A DNA stretch of 64,000 nucleotides from the NCBI GenBank assembly GCA_013214575.1, contig JABSSD010000004.1, positions 1-64,000 of the forward strand, written 5' to 3'. A program made the position numbers and the translations under genes. The DNA comes from Paracoccaceae bacterium (GTDB lineage Bacteria > Pseudomonadota > Alphaproteobacteria > Rhodobacterales > Rhodobacteraceae). Within the stretch, counting starts at the first letter, position 1; every line of letters starts with the position of its first letter. The notes under the pieces were generated by a model. That model was given only the letters and a program-made list of their open reading frames with translations. It was not told the DNA's origin and ran no database searches. Of the stretch, positions 44,084 through 53,653 are shown piece after piece.

Positions 44084-44991
44084 GCACCGCCACCCTGCTG
44101 GTTGCAGCCCTGCTACTGGATGCCACTCTGGGGGAACCGAAATGGCTGTGGTCGCGCCTGCCCCATCCGGCGGTGCTGATGGGAAGGCTGGTGAATGCCC
44201 TTGATCAGAGCCTGAACCGGGGCGATTTTCGCCGCCTCAGAGGCGGGTTTACCGCCGCCATCCTGATCGTGATCGCGCTGATCCTTGGCGGGTTGCTGTC
44301 GCTTCTGGGTCCGGTGATTGAGATCATTTGCGCCGCCATTCTGATCGCCCAACGCTCGCTGGTTGATCACGTCAGCGCCGTGGCCTCGGGCCTGCGCCGC
44401 GCGCTACCCCAAGGTCAAAGCGCGGTGGCGATGATCGTCAGTCGGGACACTGGAACAATGACCGGTCCACAGGTCGCCCGCTCGGCCATCGAAAGCGGCG
44501 CCGAGAACTTTTGCGACGGGGTCATCGCCCCGGCCTTTTGGTTTCTGGTTGCAGGGCTGCCGGGGCTGCTGGTCTATAAGATGATCAACACCGCCGACAG
44601 CATGATTGGCTATCGCAATGACCGCTACGAGGAATTTGGTAAGGTCTCTGCCCGTGTTGATGACCTGCTGAACCTGATCCCTGCCCGGCTGACCGGCCTG
44701 CTGATTGCCGTCATCAGCGGCCAGTTGCGCCAGTGCCGCGCCATCATTCGCGACGCCCAAGGCCACCGGTCGCCCAATGCAGGCTGGCCCGAGGCGGCGA
44801 TGGCGCGCGCCTTGGACCTGGCACTGTCCGGGCCACGCTCCTATGACGGGCAGATGCGGGATTTTCCCTGGGTCAATGGCTCGGCAAACAAAGCCATCGG
44901 TGCCCATGATATCGACGCCTGCAGCGCCCGGCTTTGGCAGGTTTGGGGGCTTGTGCTGGCCATGACGGTTGCCTTGGCCCTGTTGTTCTAG
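44080..44991 (+). CDS. cbiB: Adenosylcobinamide-phosphate synthase
   Basis: CbiB (CobD in Pseudomonas naming) amidates adenosylcobyric acid with aminopropanol or its phosphate at the membrane. The 303-residue protein has four to five hydrophobic segments, [22 protein letters not shown] near the N-terminus, [22 protein letters not shown] and [20 protein letters not shown], the family core. It is coupled to cobC by a 4-bp overlap. Confidence 0.96.
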   Translation: MSTATLLVAALLLDATLGEPKWLWSRLPHPAVLMGRLVNALDQSLNRGDFRRLRGGFTAAILIVIALILGGLLSLLGPVIEIICAAILIAQRSLVDHVSAVASGLRRALPQGQSAVAMIVSRDTGTMTGPQVARSAIESGAENFCDGVIAPAFWFLVAGLPGLLVYKMINTADSMIGYRNDRYEEFGKVSARVDDLLNLIPARLTGLLIAVISGQLRQCRAIIRDAQGHRSPNAGWPEAAMARALDLALSGPRSYDGQMRDFPWVNGSANKAIGAHDIDACSARLWQVWGLVLAMTVALALLF

Positions 44992-45030
44992 CTAACAAGG
45001 GGCAGTCTTTTCATTTTGGATTGCCATTTC

Positions 45031-46200
45031 ATGCGCCTTTTGCCCCTTGCCCTTGCTGCCTGCCTGTTGCCCGCCGCTGCTTTTGCCCAATGCGGCGGCA
45101 GTTTCCCGGCGTTTGTCAAAGACCTGAAACGAGAGGCCATCCGCAGCGGTCACAACGCCGCCACCACCAAGGCCTTCTTTAAATCCGTCAAACAGGACCC
45201 CAAGGTGCTGCGCGCGGATCGCGCCCAGGGGGTGTTCCAGAAACCCTTTATCGAGTTCAGCCGCCATCTGATTTCACAGGGTCGGGTGGATCGTGGCCGC
45301 TCAATGTCCAGGAAACACAACGCCACCTTTGATCGGATTGAGGCCAGCTATGGAATCAACCGGGGGGTGCTGCTGGCGTTCTGGGCTTTTGAAACCGACT
45401 ATGGCGCCTTTCAGGGCGATTTCAACACCCTGAACGCGCTGGTGACTCTGTCGCATGATTGCCGCCGCCCCGAACTGTTCCGGCCGCAGATCTTTGCCGC
45501 GCTGGAGCTCTATGAGCAGGGCGGTTTTGATCCGCGCAAAACCACGGGCGCCTGGGCCGGTGAAGTCGGCATGGTGCAGATGCTGCCCCGCGACATTCTG
45601 CAAAACGGGATGGATGGCGATGGTGACGGTAAGGTCAGTCTGAAAACCTCGGCCCCGGATGCGCTGATGTCAGGCGGCAAGATGCTGTCGAACCTGGGCT
45701 GGACCCCCGGCCAGCCCTGGCTGCAAGAAGTGACGATCCCGCGCGGACTGGATCTCTCAAAAACAGGCCCTTCGCAAAAGAATTCAGTCTCTAACTGGGC
45801 CAGAATGGGCGTTCAGCCCCGCTCAGGATCCCTGGCCAATGGCAGCCTGCAGGCGTCGCTGCTGCTGCCACAGGGCCACAAGGGGCCGGCCTTTCTCGCC
45901 TACCCGAATTTTGACGTCTATTTTGAGTGGAACCAGAGCTTTACCTATGTGCTGACCGCTGCCTATTTCGCCACCCGACTGGAAGGCGCCAGTGTCTACA
46001 GCGCCGGCAACCCTGATCAGGGTCTTAGCGGTGGCCAAATGAAGCAGCTGCAAAAGAAGCTGCAGGCGCGGGGCCATGATGTGGGTAAGGTCGACGGGAT
46101 TTTAGGCTCTAAAACCCGCATTGCGGTGCAGTTAGAGCAGCAACGCCTTGGCCTGCCGGCCGATGCCTGGCCAACACCCGCCCTGCTGAACAGGCTCTGA
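45031..46200 (+). CDS. Lytic murein transglycosylase, MltB-like, with PG-binding domain
   Basis: The enzyme cleaves glycan strands with formation of anhydromuramic ends. The 389-residue product has a signal peptide (cleavage near AFA-Q, 19-20), an SLT domain of the MltB class with catalytic Glu121 in LLAFWAFETDYGAFQGDF, GAWAGEVGMVQMLPRDIL, and a C-terminal peptidoglycan-binding domain (about 330-389, MKQLQKKLQARGHDVGKVDG). ATG 45031 is chosen over TTG 45016. It lacks a lipobox at the cleavage site, so it is probably soluble in the periplasm. Confidence 0.92.
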   Translation: MRLLPLALAACLLPAAAFAQCGGSFPAFVKDLKREAIRSGHNAATTKAFFKSVKQDPKVLRADRAQGVFQKPFIEFSRHLISQGRVDRGRSMSRKHNATFDRIEASYGINRGVLLAFWAFETDYGAFQGDFNTLNALVTLSHDCRRPELFRPQIFAALELYEQGGFDPRKTTGAWAGEVGMVQMLPRDILQNGMDGDGDGKVSLKTSAPDALMSGGKMLSNLGWTPGQPWLQEVTIPRGLDLSKTGPSQKNSVSNWARMGVQPRSGSLANGSLQASLLLPQGHKGPAFLAYPNFDVYFEWNQSFTYVLTAAYFATRLEGASVYSAGNPDQGLSGGQMKQLQKKLQARGHDVGKVDGILGSKTRIAVQLEQQRLGLPADAWPTPALLNRL

Positions 46201-46241
46201 TCAGCGCCAAGGCGGGGGAGCGATCCCCCGCCCGGCCAGGC

Positions 46242-46709
46242 TCACCAGTCGATGAAGGCTTCGAACTCGGCTTCGGCTTTGGTCCATTTGCTGACCAGCA
46301 CGGCAAAATCATCGGCGTCGATGCCCGCATTGCCAAGATACAGATCATGCTCGATCCGGGCAGATCCGCTGTCAGAGATATAGGCGCGGGAAAAACGGTT
46401 GTCGGCGTTCCAGCTGTTGACCTTGGATTTGCGCACGCTGCCTTCGGTCTTATACCCCGAGAAGAACTGGATGGATTTGCAATCGGTATTGTTGGTGCAA
46501 TCATAGAAATACAACACAAAGTCCGAACCGTAGTATTCGATCTTCAGCTTCGGATCACCGGCATTGTCCACGGTGCGCTCCACATCGCCACCTTCTTCGA
46601 CAAAGAACTCCAGCAGCGTATCGGGGTCCGTCGCCACCAGCATCTCGGCCGAGGCCAAAGATGGCAGGGAAAGAGCGGCCACAACGGCCAGCTTCGCAAT
46701 GTTTTTCAT
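46242..46709 (-). CDS. YbjN domain-containing secreted protein
   Basis: The 155-residue product has a cleavable signal peptide (MKNIAKLAVVAALSLPSLAS, cleavage after ASA). The mature part has DPDTLLEFFVEEGGDVERTVDN and YFYDCTNNTDCKSIQFFSGY, which match the YbjN (sensory transduction regulator) domain. Two cysteines, CTNNTDC, may form a disulfide in the periplasm. The function is unknown. It is convergent with the transglycosylase gene. Confidence 0.85.
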   Translation of the reverse strand: MKNIAKLAVVAALSLPSLASAEMLVATDPDTLLEFFVEEGGDVERTVDNAGDPKLKIEYYGSDFVLYFYDCTNNTDCKSIQFFSGYKTEGSVRKSKVNSWNADNRFSRAYISDSGSARIEHDLYLGNAGIDADDFAVLVSKWTKAEAEFEAFIDW

Positions 46710-46778
46710 GTGTATTTCCTTTTGCTTACAAAATCACGCTCGTTAAGACAGTCCCAGTCCCGCAAGAGCCAAAGAAGA

Positions 46779-49700
46779 TCAGGCCACCATCGCCTCGGCT
46801 TTTTTCAAATCCACCGACACCAACTGGCTGACCCCTTGTTCCTGCATGGTAACACCAAACAACCGATCCATCCGGGCCATTGTTACCGCGTGGTGAGTGA
46901 TGATCAAGAACCGGGTCTCGGTTTGGCGGCACATTTCGTCCAGCAGGTCACAGAACCGGGTGACATTGGCATCATCCAGCGGCGCGTCGACCTCGTCCAG
47001 CACACAGATCGGCGCCGGGTTGGCCAGGAACACCGCAAAGATCAGCGCCAGTGCGGTCAGCGTCTGCTCGCCCCCCGACAGCAGCGATAGGGTCGACAGC
47101 TTCTTGCCCGGCGGCTGACACATGATCTCTAGCCCGGCATCCAGCGGGTCGTCGCTTTCAACCATCACAAGGCTGGCCTCGCCGCCGCCAAACAGATGCC
47201 GGAACAGTGACGAAAAGCTGCGGTTGACCTGCTCAAACGCGGTCAAAAGCCGCTGGCGGCCTTCGCGGTTCAGACTGGCAATCCCGTTGCGCAGAGTCTT
47301 TACCGCCTCTTCCAGATCCGATTTCTCAGTGACCAGCGTATCATGTTCGTCCTGGATCTCGCGGGCGTCTTCCTCGGCCCGCAGGTTGACCGCCCCCAAA
47401 GCATCGCGCTGACGTTTGTGGCGGTTCACTTCGGTCTCCAGCACCTCGGCGGCGGGCATCTCGTCGGGATTGGCGTCCAACTGCTCCAGCAAGTGCTGCG
47501 GCGTCACCTGCTGATCCTCGGCAATGCGCTCAGCCGCATGGGCCACGGTTTCACGCGCCGCTTCGCTCAGCGCCTCGGCGCGGGCGCGGATCTCGCGGGC
47601 GTCTGACGCCAGCCGCTCGGCCTCCCGTTCGGTCTGTACCTTGTCGCGCAGCAGCGTTTCCGCCCCGATCAGCGCGTCGCAGGCCAGTGCCTTGCGGGCC
47701 TCGGCCTCCTCGATGGCCTCAGTCAGCTCTTCGCGTTTCTCGGCGATCTCAAACGGCACCGCATTGGCCTCCTCCAGGTCCTCCTGCGAGCCCTCCCGGC
47801 GCTCGGCCAGTTCGGTGATGCGGCGGTCGGCACTGTCCAGCCGGAGCTTCCAGCCACTGACCTCCTTGGTCACCTGCTGCGCCCGCCTGGTGCGCGCCTC
47901 GCCCTCGCGGCGCAGCTCATCCTGGGCAGAGCGGTGCGACAGCATGGTGATGCGGGCGGCTTCAACCCGCTGCTTGATGTCCTCGACACTGACCCGGGCC
48001 GAGGTCAGGTCGCCAAGATCCTCCAGCGCCTCTTTCGCCTCGGACAATTGCGCCTGCGCCGCCTCGGCATCCTCGTCATGGCGCGCCACCGCGATGCCGA
48101 GAGTCTCCAGCTTGCCCTCGGCCAGGTTGCGGTTGGCCTCTGCCCGGCTCAGCGCCCGGGCACTGTCTGCCAGCCGCTGATCGGCGGTGCGGCGGGCCTG
48201 ACGGGCATCCTGATCGGCCTGGGCAACCTGCTGCAACCTGCCCACCAACAGCTGATGCGCGGCGCGCGCCCCCTCGGTTCGCGCCCCAACCCGCTCCATG
48301 TCTTGTTTCAGCGTTTCCAGCCGGTTCAGCTGCTCCAGGCGCAGCGCCGCCGCACTTGGCGCGTCTTCAGCCCAGGCCCGGTATCCGTCCCAGCGCCACA
48401 GATCGCCTTCGAGCGAGACCAGACGCTGACCGGGCTGCAACTGCGCCTGCAGGCAGGGCCCGATATCGCCGTCAACCAGAGCAATCTGGGCGATCCGCCG
48501 CCCCAGTACATCGGGGCCAGACACATGCCGCGCCAGCGGCTGTGATCCTGCGGGCATCGGCAGGTCGCGTGAGTAGGCCGGCAGAATCACCCAGCCCGAG
48601 GCGCCATCCGCCGCCACCAACGGCATCCGCAGATCATCCGCCAGCGCCGCCCCCAGCGCCTTCTCATAGCCCGGCTCGACCTGAAACTGGTCCAGCACCT
48701 GACCGCCTTCGGCAGTGTCGCGTTCCAGCAGTTTGGCCAGCGCCGTCACCTCGGCCCGCAGGGCCCCCAACTCGCCCTCAGCCTCGGAGCGCTGCGCCCG
48801 CGCATCCGATTCCCGCGCTTGCGTTTCACTGCGCAAATCATCCGCCGCCGCCAGCGCCTCTTCGGCCAGCTCCGCAGCCTCGCGGGTCTCTTCCTCGGCC
48901 TCGATCGAGGCTTCGAACGCGCACTCTGCCTGGATCAGAGACTGTTTTGCCTCGTCCACGGCGGCCCGCGCCCGGTCGCCATCGCCGACCGCCCGCATCA
49001 GGGCCCGGTTGTGATCTTCCACCAATCGCTGCGCCGACTGATGCCGCGCTGCCAGCCGCGCCACATCTTCGGTCAGCTGCGCCAGACGGTCCTCGTGGCC
49101 CTGCAAAACACCGGTGGCATCGCGGGACAACGCCACCGCCTCGCCCAGACGATCCTCATGGCCCTCACTGGCCTTGGACAATTCGCGCGCTTCCCAGTCC
49201 AGCTGCTCAATGGTTTCGCCAGCATCCCTGTTCAGGCCGCTTTCGCGGTCGATATCGCGGCCCAGCTGCAGCACCCGGTTGGTCAGCGTCTCAATCGCTT
49301 GCCGCGCCTGCGCCTCTTGGGCGCCAAGCGTGTCGCGCTGCACCACCAGCCGTTGCGCAATGGCGGCGGCAATAGCGTCTTCATCGCGCAGCGGCGGCAG
49401 TTTACCTTCGGCCTCGATGCGTTGCTCTGCCGCCAGTCGCGCCATCGCCGCCGCCTTGGCCGCCTGGGTGACACGCGCCCGGTCCAGCTGCTCGGCCGCC
49501 AGCCGCGCCTCATCGGCCTCGCGCCAGCGGCGATACAGCAACATGCCCTCGGCGCGGCGCAATTGCGTGCCAATGTCACGATACCGCTGCGCCTGCCGGG
49601 CCTGCCGCGCCAGCTGCGACAGCTGCGCCGCCAGCTGCTCGATCACATCATCGACCCGCAGCAGATTGGTCTCGGTCCCCTTCAGCTTCAACTCGGCCTC

Positions 49701-50234
49701 GTGGCGCCGCTGATACAGGCCTGAAATCCCCGCCGCCTCCTCCAAAATGCGCCGCCGCGCCTTGGGCTTGGCGTTGATCAGCATGGCGATCTGGCCCTGC
49801 CCGACCAGCGCCGGGCTATGGGCCCCGGTCGAGGCATCGGCAAACAGCATCTGCACGTCGCGGGCCCGCACATCCCTGGAGTTGGCCTTATAGGCGCTGC
49901 CCACGTCGCGGGTGATCCGGCGCACGATCTCCAGAGTGTCACTGTCGTTAAACCCCGAGGGCGCCAGCCGGTCGGTATTGTCGATCTGCAGGCTGACCTC
50001 GGCAAAGTTGCGCGCCCCGCGCGAGGCGGCACCGGCAAAGATCACGTCTTCCATACCGCCGCCGCGCATCGATTTGGGGCGGTTCTCGCCCATCACCCAG
50101 CGCAGCGCCTCTAGTAGGTTCGACTTGCCACAGCCATTGGGCCCGACCACGCCGGTCAACCCGTCCGAGATGATCAGATCGGTGGGATCCACAAAGCTCT
50201 TGAAACCGGTCAGCCTGAGTTTGGAAAAGCGCAA
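46779..50234 (-). CDS. smc: Chromosome segregation protein SMC
   Basis: SMC dimers with ScpAB organise and segregate the chromosome. The 1151-residue product has an N-terminal Walker A GPNGCGKSN (31-39), long coiled coils with a central hinge (around 500-620), and a C-terminal head with the signature LSGGEQTLTALALIF and Walker B ICVLDEVDAPLDDAN. The start is TTG 50234 with an AAAGGGG Shine-Dalgarno; MRFSKLRLTGFKSFVDPT is the normal SMC start. A TTGACA box at 50289-50294 may be a -35 element. Confidence 0.97.
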   Translation of the reverse strand: MRFSKLRLTGFKSFVDPTDLIISDGLTGVVGPNGCGKSNLLEALRWVMGENRPKSMRGGGMEDVIFAGAASRGARNFAEVSLQIDNTDRLAPSGFNDSDTLEIVRRITRDVGSAYKANSRDVRARDVQMLFADASTGAHSPALVGQGQIAMLINAKPKARRRILEEAAGISGLYQRRHEAELKLKGTETNLLRVDDVIEQLAAQLSQLARQARQAQRYRDIGTQLRRAEGMLLYRRWREADEARLAAEQLDRARVTQAAKAAAMARLAAEQRIEAEGKLPPLRDEDAIAAAIAQRLVVQRDTLGAQEAQARQAIETLTNRVLQLGRDIDRESGLNRDAGETIEQLDWEARELSKASEGHEDRLGEAVALSRDATGVLQGHEDRLAQLTEDVARLAARHQSAQRLVEDHNRALMRAVGDGDRARAAVDEAKQSLIQAECAFEASIEAEEETREAAELAEEALAAADDLRSETQARESDARAQRSEAEGELGALRAEVTALAKLLERDTAEGGQVLDQFQVEPGYEKALGAALADDLRMPLVAADGASGWVILPAYSRDLPMPAGSQPLARHVSGPDVLGRRIAQIALVDGDIGPCLQAQLQPGQRLVSLEGDLWRWDGYRAWAEDAPSAAALRLEQLNRLETLKQDMERVGARTEGARAAHQLLVGRLQQVAQADQDARQARRTADQRLADSARALSRAEANRNLAEGKLETLGIAVARHDEDAEAAQAQLSEAKEALEDLGDLTSARVSVEDIKQRVEAARITMLSHRSAQDELRREGEARTRRAQQVTKEVSGWKLRLDSADRRITELAERREGSQEDLEEANAVPFEIAEKREELTEAIEEAEARKALACDALIGAETLLRDKVQTEREAERLASDAREIRARAEALSEAARETVAHAAERIAEDQQVTPQHLLEQLDANPDEMPAAEVLETEVNRHKRQRDALGAVNLRAEEDAREIQDEHDTLVTEKSDLEEAVKTLRNGIASLNREGRQRLLTAFEQVNRSFSSLFRHLFGGGEASLVMVESDDPLDAGLEIMCQPPGKKLSTLSLLSGGEQTLTALALIFAVFLANPAPICVLDEVDAPLDDANVTRFCDLLDEMCRQTETRFLIITHHAVTMARMDRLFGVTMQEQGVSQLVSVDLKKAEAMVA

Positions 50235-50362
50235 AACCGCCCCTTTTTGATTCCGTCTGCCGGAAAGCTGAGCAATTCAAGTCAATTGTGTCAATGATAT
50301 TGCCCCATAATCCGGCAATCCCGGCCAGATCCACCACCGTATGTTGCGCATCTGGGATAGTT

Positions 50363-50761
50363 TCAGGGCAAAGGCGAACAGGCGTAGACCGTAAACCCAT
50401 CCCCCTGCCGGGTTTCAAGCCACTGCACAACATCCTCACAGCCATAGTCGGGCCGCATCGCAATCAGCGGAGCATCGCGACATTGCAGAACCCCGGTCAG
50501 AACCGCCTGATCGCCCAGCACCCCGGTCACCTGACAGCCGCTCACCTGCGCCATGGCAAAGCCCGCCCGCGCCCGCAACGGCCCCAGCCGGGGCGCGTAT
50601 TGCGGATTGATGCGGATTGCCTCGGCCAGATTGCCGCGCAGCCTGATGTCAAAGGTACTGCCGTCCACCGTCAGCCGCAGCGGATCAACCCCGCGAAAAT
50701 GCCGGGTCTCGGTGGCACAACTGGCCAATAGGCAAAGGCTCATAACGACAGGCAGGCGCAT
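50363..50761 (-). CDS. Hypothetical lipoprotein, 132 aa
   Basis: The product has a signal peptide with a lipobox (LLASC, Cys15) and a mature part of about 118 residues with three more cysteines (GCQVTG, QCRDAP, GCEDV), plus one near the C-terminus (ACSPLP). These may form disulfides in the periplasm. No family is recognised. It lies upstream of smc on the same strand with a 128-bp gap, and 64 bp downstream of the aminotransferase stop. Confidence 0.75.
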   Translation of the reverse strand: MRLPVVMSLCLLASCATETRHFRGVDPLRLTVDGSTFDIRLRGNLAEAIRINPQYAPRLGPLRARAGFAMAQVSGCQVTGVLGDQAVLTGVLQCRDAPLIAMRPDYGCEDVVQWLETRQGDGFTVYACSPLP

Positions 50762-50825
50762 AACAGAATCCCTCTGTCCCAGGATCTCGCAACTTGGTTA
50801 ATAAATCCCTGCTGACCCGCTGCGG

Positions 50826-52034
50826 CTATGCGGTGCGGATCACCTGTCCCAGCAACCTGATCCCCTGTTTGATCTGCGCCTCATCCGAGCAAGAGAAGCT
50901 GAGCCGTATGGTGTTTTCACCGGATTTATCGGCAAAGAACGCAGCGCCCGGAACAAAGGCAACCCCGACACTGTCAAGGGACCGCGCCAGCAATTGCGCA
51001 CCATTGAGACTGACAGGCAGGGTCAGCCAGATAAACATGCCGCCCTCTGGGCGCGTCCAGATCACACCTTCGGGCATGTGTATTTGCAAGGCCTCCAACA
51101 TCACATCCCGCCGATGCCGGTAGGCGCCCCGCAGGGTTTCCACATGGCTGTCGAATATGCGCGAGGCCACGTCGTGCGCCGCCATCTGGTTCAAACTCGG
51201 CGTATGCAGGTCTGCGGCCTGCTTCATCAACACCAGTTGCGAGATCACCGGCCTGGCCGCTACAACCCATCCCAGCCGCAGCCCCGGCGACAGTGTTTTT
51301 GAGAACGAGCCACAAAAGATCGTCCGGCAGTGCTCGATGGATCCTTTCCGGGCGATTTCCGTGGCCAAAATGGGCGGCACGGCTTCGCCATCATAGCGCA
51401 GGGACTGATAGGCGGCGTCTTCAATAACTGCACAACCCAGATCCTCGGTCAGGTCCAGCAAGGCATCGCGCCCCTGCTGATCCAGCGTCTCCCCTGTCGG
51501 ATTGGCAAAATCCGCCGACAAATAAGCCAGCTTCACTTGCCCGCCTGCAGTCTCGGCGCCGGTGGCATAGCTGGCTGCGGTGCGATTGCCGGCAACACTC
51601 AACTGGTCATATCGCGGCTCATAAGCATTGAACGCTGCCAGTGCGCCCAGATACGTCGGCCAGCCCACCAGTGCGGTATCGCCGGGCGATAGGAACAGCT
51701 TGCCCAGGTAATCCAGCGCCTGTTGTGACCCCGAGGTGATCAGAATGTTGTCCACGCAACACGGAACGCCAATCTTGGCCATCTCACCCGCGATCCATTC
51801 GCGCAGCGGCAAATACCCTTCGCTGACCGAGTACTGCAGCGATTGCGCCTGCTGGTCCGGCGCCAACCCCCTGGCAAAGGCCGCCGCGAACTCTTGTGCC
51901 GGGAACAGGCCTGGATCAGGAATGCCACCAGCAAAGGAAATCAGTCCCGGTCTGTCCAGCAGTTTCAGCAACTCGCGAATTTCCGAGGCCGTCATCCGCG
52001 ACGCACGGCTGGCAAAGATTTGTGTCAAGGTCAT
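50826..52034 (-). CDS. PLP-dependent aminotransferase, class I/II (2-aminoadipate-type)
   Basis: The 402-residue fold-type I aminotransferase has ISFAGGIPDPGLFP near 32-45, the start typical of the LysN/KAT II/MocR-like subgroup. Then come ITSGSQQALDYLGKLFLSPGD, FANPTGETL, AVIEDAAYQSLRY and the Schiff-base Lys in CGSFSKTLSPGLRLGW. The substrate is likely a bulky or dicarboxylic amino acid with 2-oxoglutarate as acceptor; it cannot be fixed. It is divergent from the FadR-type gene with 168 bp between, so that regulator may control it. Confidence 0.9.
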   Translation of the reverse strand: MTLTQIFASRASRMTASEIRELLKLLDRPGLISFAGGIPDPGLFPAQEFAAAFARGLAPDQQAQSLQYSVSEGYLPLREWIAGEMAKIGVPCCVDNILITSGSQQALDYLGKLFLSPGDTALVGWPTYLGALAAFNAYEPRYDQLSVAGNRTAASYATGAETAGGQVKLAYLSADFANPTGETLDQQGRDALLDLTEDLGCAVIEDAAYQSLRYDGEAVPPILATEIARKGSIEHCRTIFCGSFSKTLSPGLRLGWVVAARPVISQLVLMKQAADLHTPSLNQMAAHDVASRIFDSHVETLRGAYRHRRDVMLEALQIHMPEGVIWTRPEGGMFIWLTLPVSLNGAQLLARSLDSVGVAFVPGAAFFADKSGENTIRLSFSCSDEAQIKQGIRLLGQVIRTA

Positions 52035-52164
52035 GCTGGCTCCTTTGGGTTGGCTTCGCTACCAAGCTAAGGATCTTGCAAATAGAGTCAACAATGCTGA
52101 CCTAATGTTTCAAGCATCGTGATCCAAACCGCTTTTCCATCCACTTGCGAGTTCGCCCTAAGCG

Positions 52165-52183
52165 TGGTCAAATGATTTGACCA
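52165..52183. promoter_or_regulatory. Perfect 19-bp palindrome, candidate FadR-type operator
   Basis: TGGTCAAAT-G-ATTTGACCA is a perfect inverted repeat with 9-bp arms. It ends 19 bp before the ATG of the GntR/FadR-type gene and lies in the region shared with the divergent aminotransferase. TGGTC...GACCA ends are characteristic of operators of the FadR subfamily, so autoregulation is likely. This is inference from the motif. Confidence 0.65.
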
Positions 52184-52202
52184 ATTCAACCCGAGTACCC
52201 AA

Positions 52203-52985
52203 ATGCCCTTTCAAAAAATCCAACCTGAAAAACTCTCGACCTCGGTTGTGCGCCAGATTGAACAGTTGATCCTGCGTGGAATTCTGTCCCCAGGTGAAAG
52301 GCTGCCAGCCGAGCGCGAACTGGCAGACCGGCTGGGCGTCTCCCGCCCCTCGCTGCGCGACGCCATCTCTGAGCTGCAGAACCGCGGCTTGCTCTGCGCC
52401 CGGGCCGGCTCCGGGGTGTTCATCGCCGATGTGCTTGGCTCGGCGTTTTCGCCCGCCCTGATCCAGCTGTTCGCCAGCCACCACGAGGCGGTGTTCGACT
52501 ATCTGTCGTTTCGCCGCGACATGGAGGGCCTGGCCGCAGAACGCGCCGCGCGACTGGGATCGGACTATGATCTTCAGGTCATACAGACCTGTTTTGACAA
52601 GATGGAGGCGGAGCAGTCTCCCTCGCCTGCTTCGTCCATGTCCGAAGCGGATTCCGACCTGGACGCGCAGTTCCATTCCGCCATCATCGACGCCAGCCAC
52701 AACGTGGTGATGCTGCACATGATGCGCTCGATGTTCGACCTGCTGCGCCAGGGCGTGTTCTACAACCGCAAGATCATGTTCCACCAGCACACCTCGCGCG
52801 GAGTGCTGCTGGACCAACACCGCGCTATCAATGCGGCGCTACAGGCCCGCGACCCTGCCGCCGCCCGCAGCGCCGTCGAGGCCCATATGGACTATGTAAA
52901 ACAGGCGCTGACCGATCATCAAAAGGCCGAACGCAACGCCGCCGTGGCGCAATTACGGCTACAGCACGAGGCCGAGAAGCAGTGA
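52203..52985 (+). CDS. GntR-family transcriptional regulator, FadR (FCD) subfamily
   Basis: The 260-residue product has an N-terminal winged helix (RQIEQLILRGILSPGERLPA, then ERELADRLGVSRPSLRDAIS) and a C-terminal FCD ligand domain with the metal-binding pattern Asp...His...His (DAQFHSAIIDASHN, later HRAINAAL and EAHMDYV). PdhR/LldR-like regulators sense organic acids; the ligand here is unknown. A perfect palindrome sits just before the start. It is divergent from the aminotransferase gene. Confidence 0.92.
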   Translation: MPFQKIQPEKLSTSVVRQIEQLILRGILSPGERLPAERELADRLGVSRPSLRDAISELQNRGLLCARAGSGVFIADVLGSAFSPALIQLFASHHEAVFDYLSFRRDMEGLAAERAARLGSDYDLQVIQTCFDKMEAEQSPSPASSMSEADSDLDAQFHSAIIDASHNVVMLHMMRSMFDLLRQGVFYNRKIMFHQHTSRGVLLDQHRAINAALQARDPAAARSAVEAHMDYVKQALTDHQKAERNAAVAQLRLQHEAEKQ

Positions 52986-52990
52986 TCCGC

Positions 52991-53014
52991 GGTGCGTGCC
53001 AGCACGCACCCTAC
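52991..53014 (+). repeat. REP-like 24-bp palindromic repeat, copy 4
   Basis: GGTGCGTGCC-AGCACGCACC-CTAC, identical to copy 1, 5 bp after the FadR-type stop. The following stretch to 53161 shows no gene, RNA or other structure I can name. Confidence 0.8.
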
Positions 53015-53161
53015 GCAGGCTCGCCGCAATCAGATGACCAGATGTCAGTGAACCGCGATGACCTTGCACTTGTAGAATTTGAACAATCGGCAATACACGC
53101 CGTCACACAGTGACTGCTTCAACGGGTCACTAAAGAACAAAGCCCCAGGCAGTTTCAAATC

Positions 53162-53640
53162 CTACCACAAATCGAGACGACCAAGACCTCTCGGCGCAAC
53201 GGCAAGATCCCCATCCTTCACCTCCCAAGGCATACCCCAGACTGCGGGCGGTGGCGGATTGGGGCGACTACGAGTGACCACTCCACCTTGAAGGCCACGG
53301 CTTTCTTCGGGGACAAGAAATTGTCGTTTCTCTTGAAAAGCAAAAATTGAAAATATGTGGTCAACTGGCGTCATTCGGTCATATAGAAACAGCTTTGCCG
53401 GACAAATCCACGAAGAACTGAGGTTGAATTTCCGGAAAATTGCTTCCAGCCGTGGCGAAATCTTTGTCCCTCCACCTCCCTCGAACAGCTCTGGGAACTT
53501 TATAGAAAAGGCCTGTTCCTTGTACACGGCATAGATACGGATCGGCAAGTCCGCTCTGGCTGGCTTTTCACCCTTACCGATAGCTTGCCAGGCAGGCTCA
53601 TCTCGGTCAATATCTGCCCCTATCTCGAGGCTCGAGATAG
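53162..53640 (-). pseudogene. 5'-truncated gene of unknown function next to an IS remnant
   Basis: An open frame ends at 53162 and reads back without an ATG into the IS end near 53641. The visible part includes DRDEPAWQAIGKGEKPARAD, then LPIRIYAVYKEQAFSIKFPE and a C-terminal Pro-rich stretch. A TTG at 53548 could start a 128-residue product, but residues before it look coding too. I do not recognise the family. The IS probably removed or displaced the original start. Base composition is lower in GC than neighbouring genes, which suits acquired DNA. Confidence 0.5.
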
Positions 53641-53644
53641 GGGC
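53616..53644. repeat. Perfect 29-bp palindrome at the IS boundary
   Basis: GCCCCTATCTCGAG (53616-53629), one central G, then CTCGAGATAGGGGC (53631-53644). The arms are 14 bp with no mismatch. The right arm runs into the IS terminal repeat (GGGCTGTTGACG). It may be a relic of the insertion or an older element end. Confidence 0.8.
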
Positions 53645-53653
53645 TGTTGACGT

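Noticed and set aside
48356-49375. 339-aa frame antisense to smc
   Set aside because: Extreme Pro/Arg/Ala composition and full overlap with a confident smc gene mark it as a shadow.
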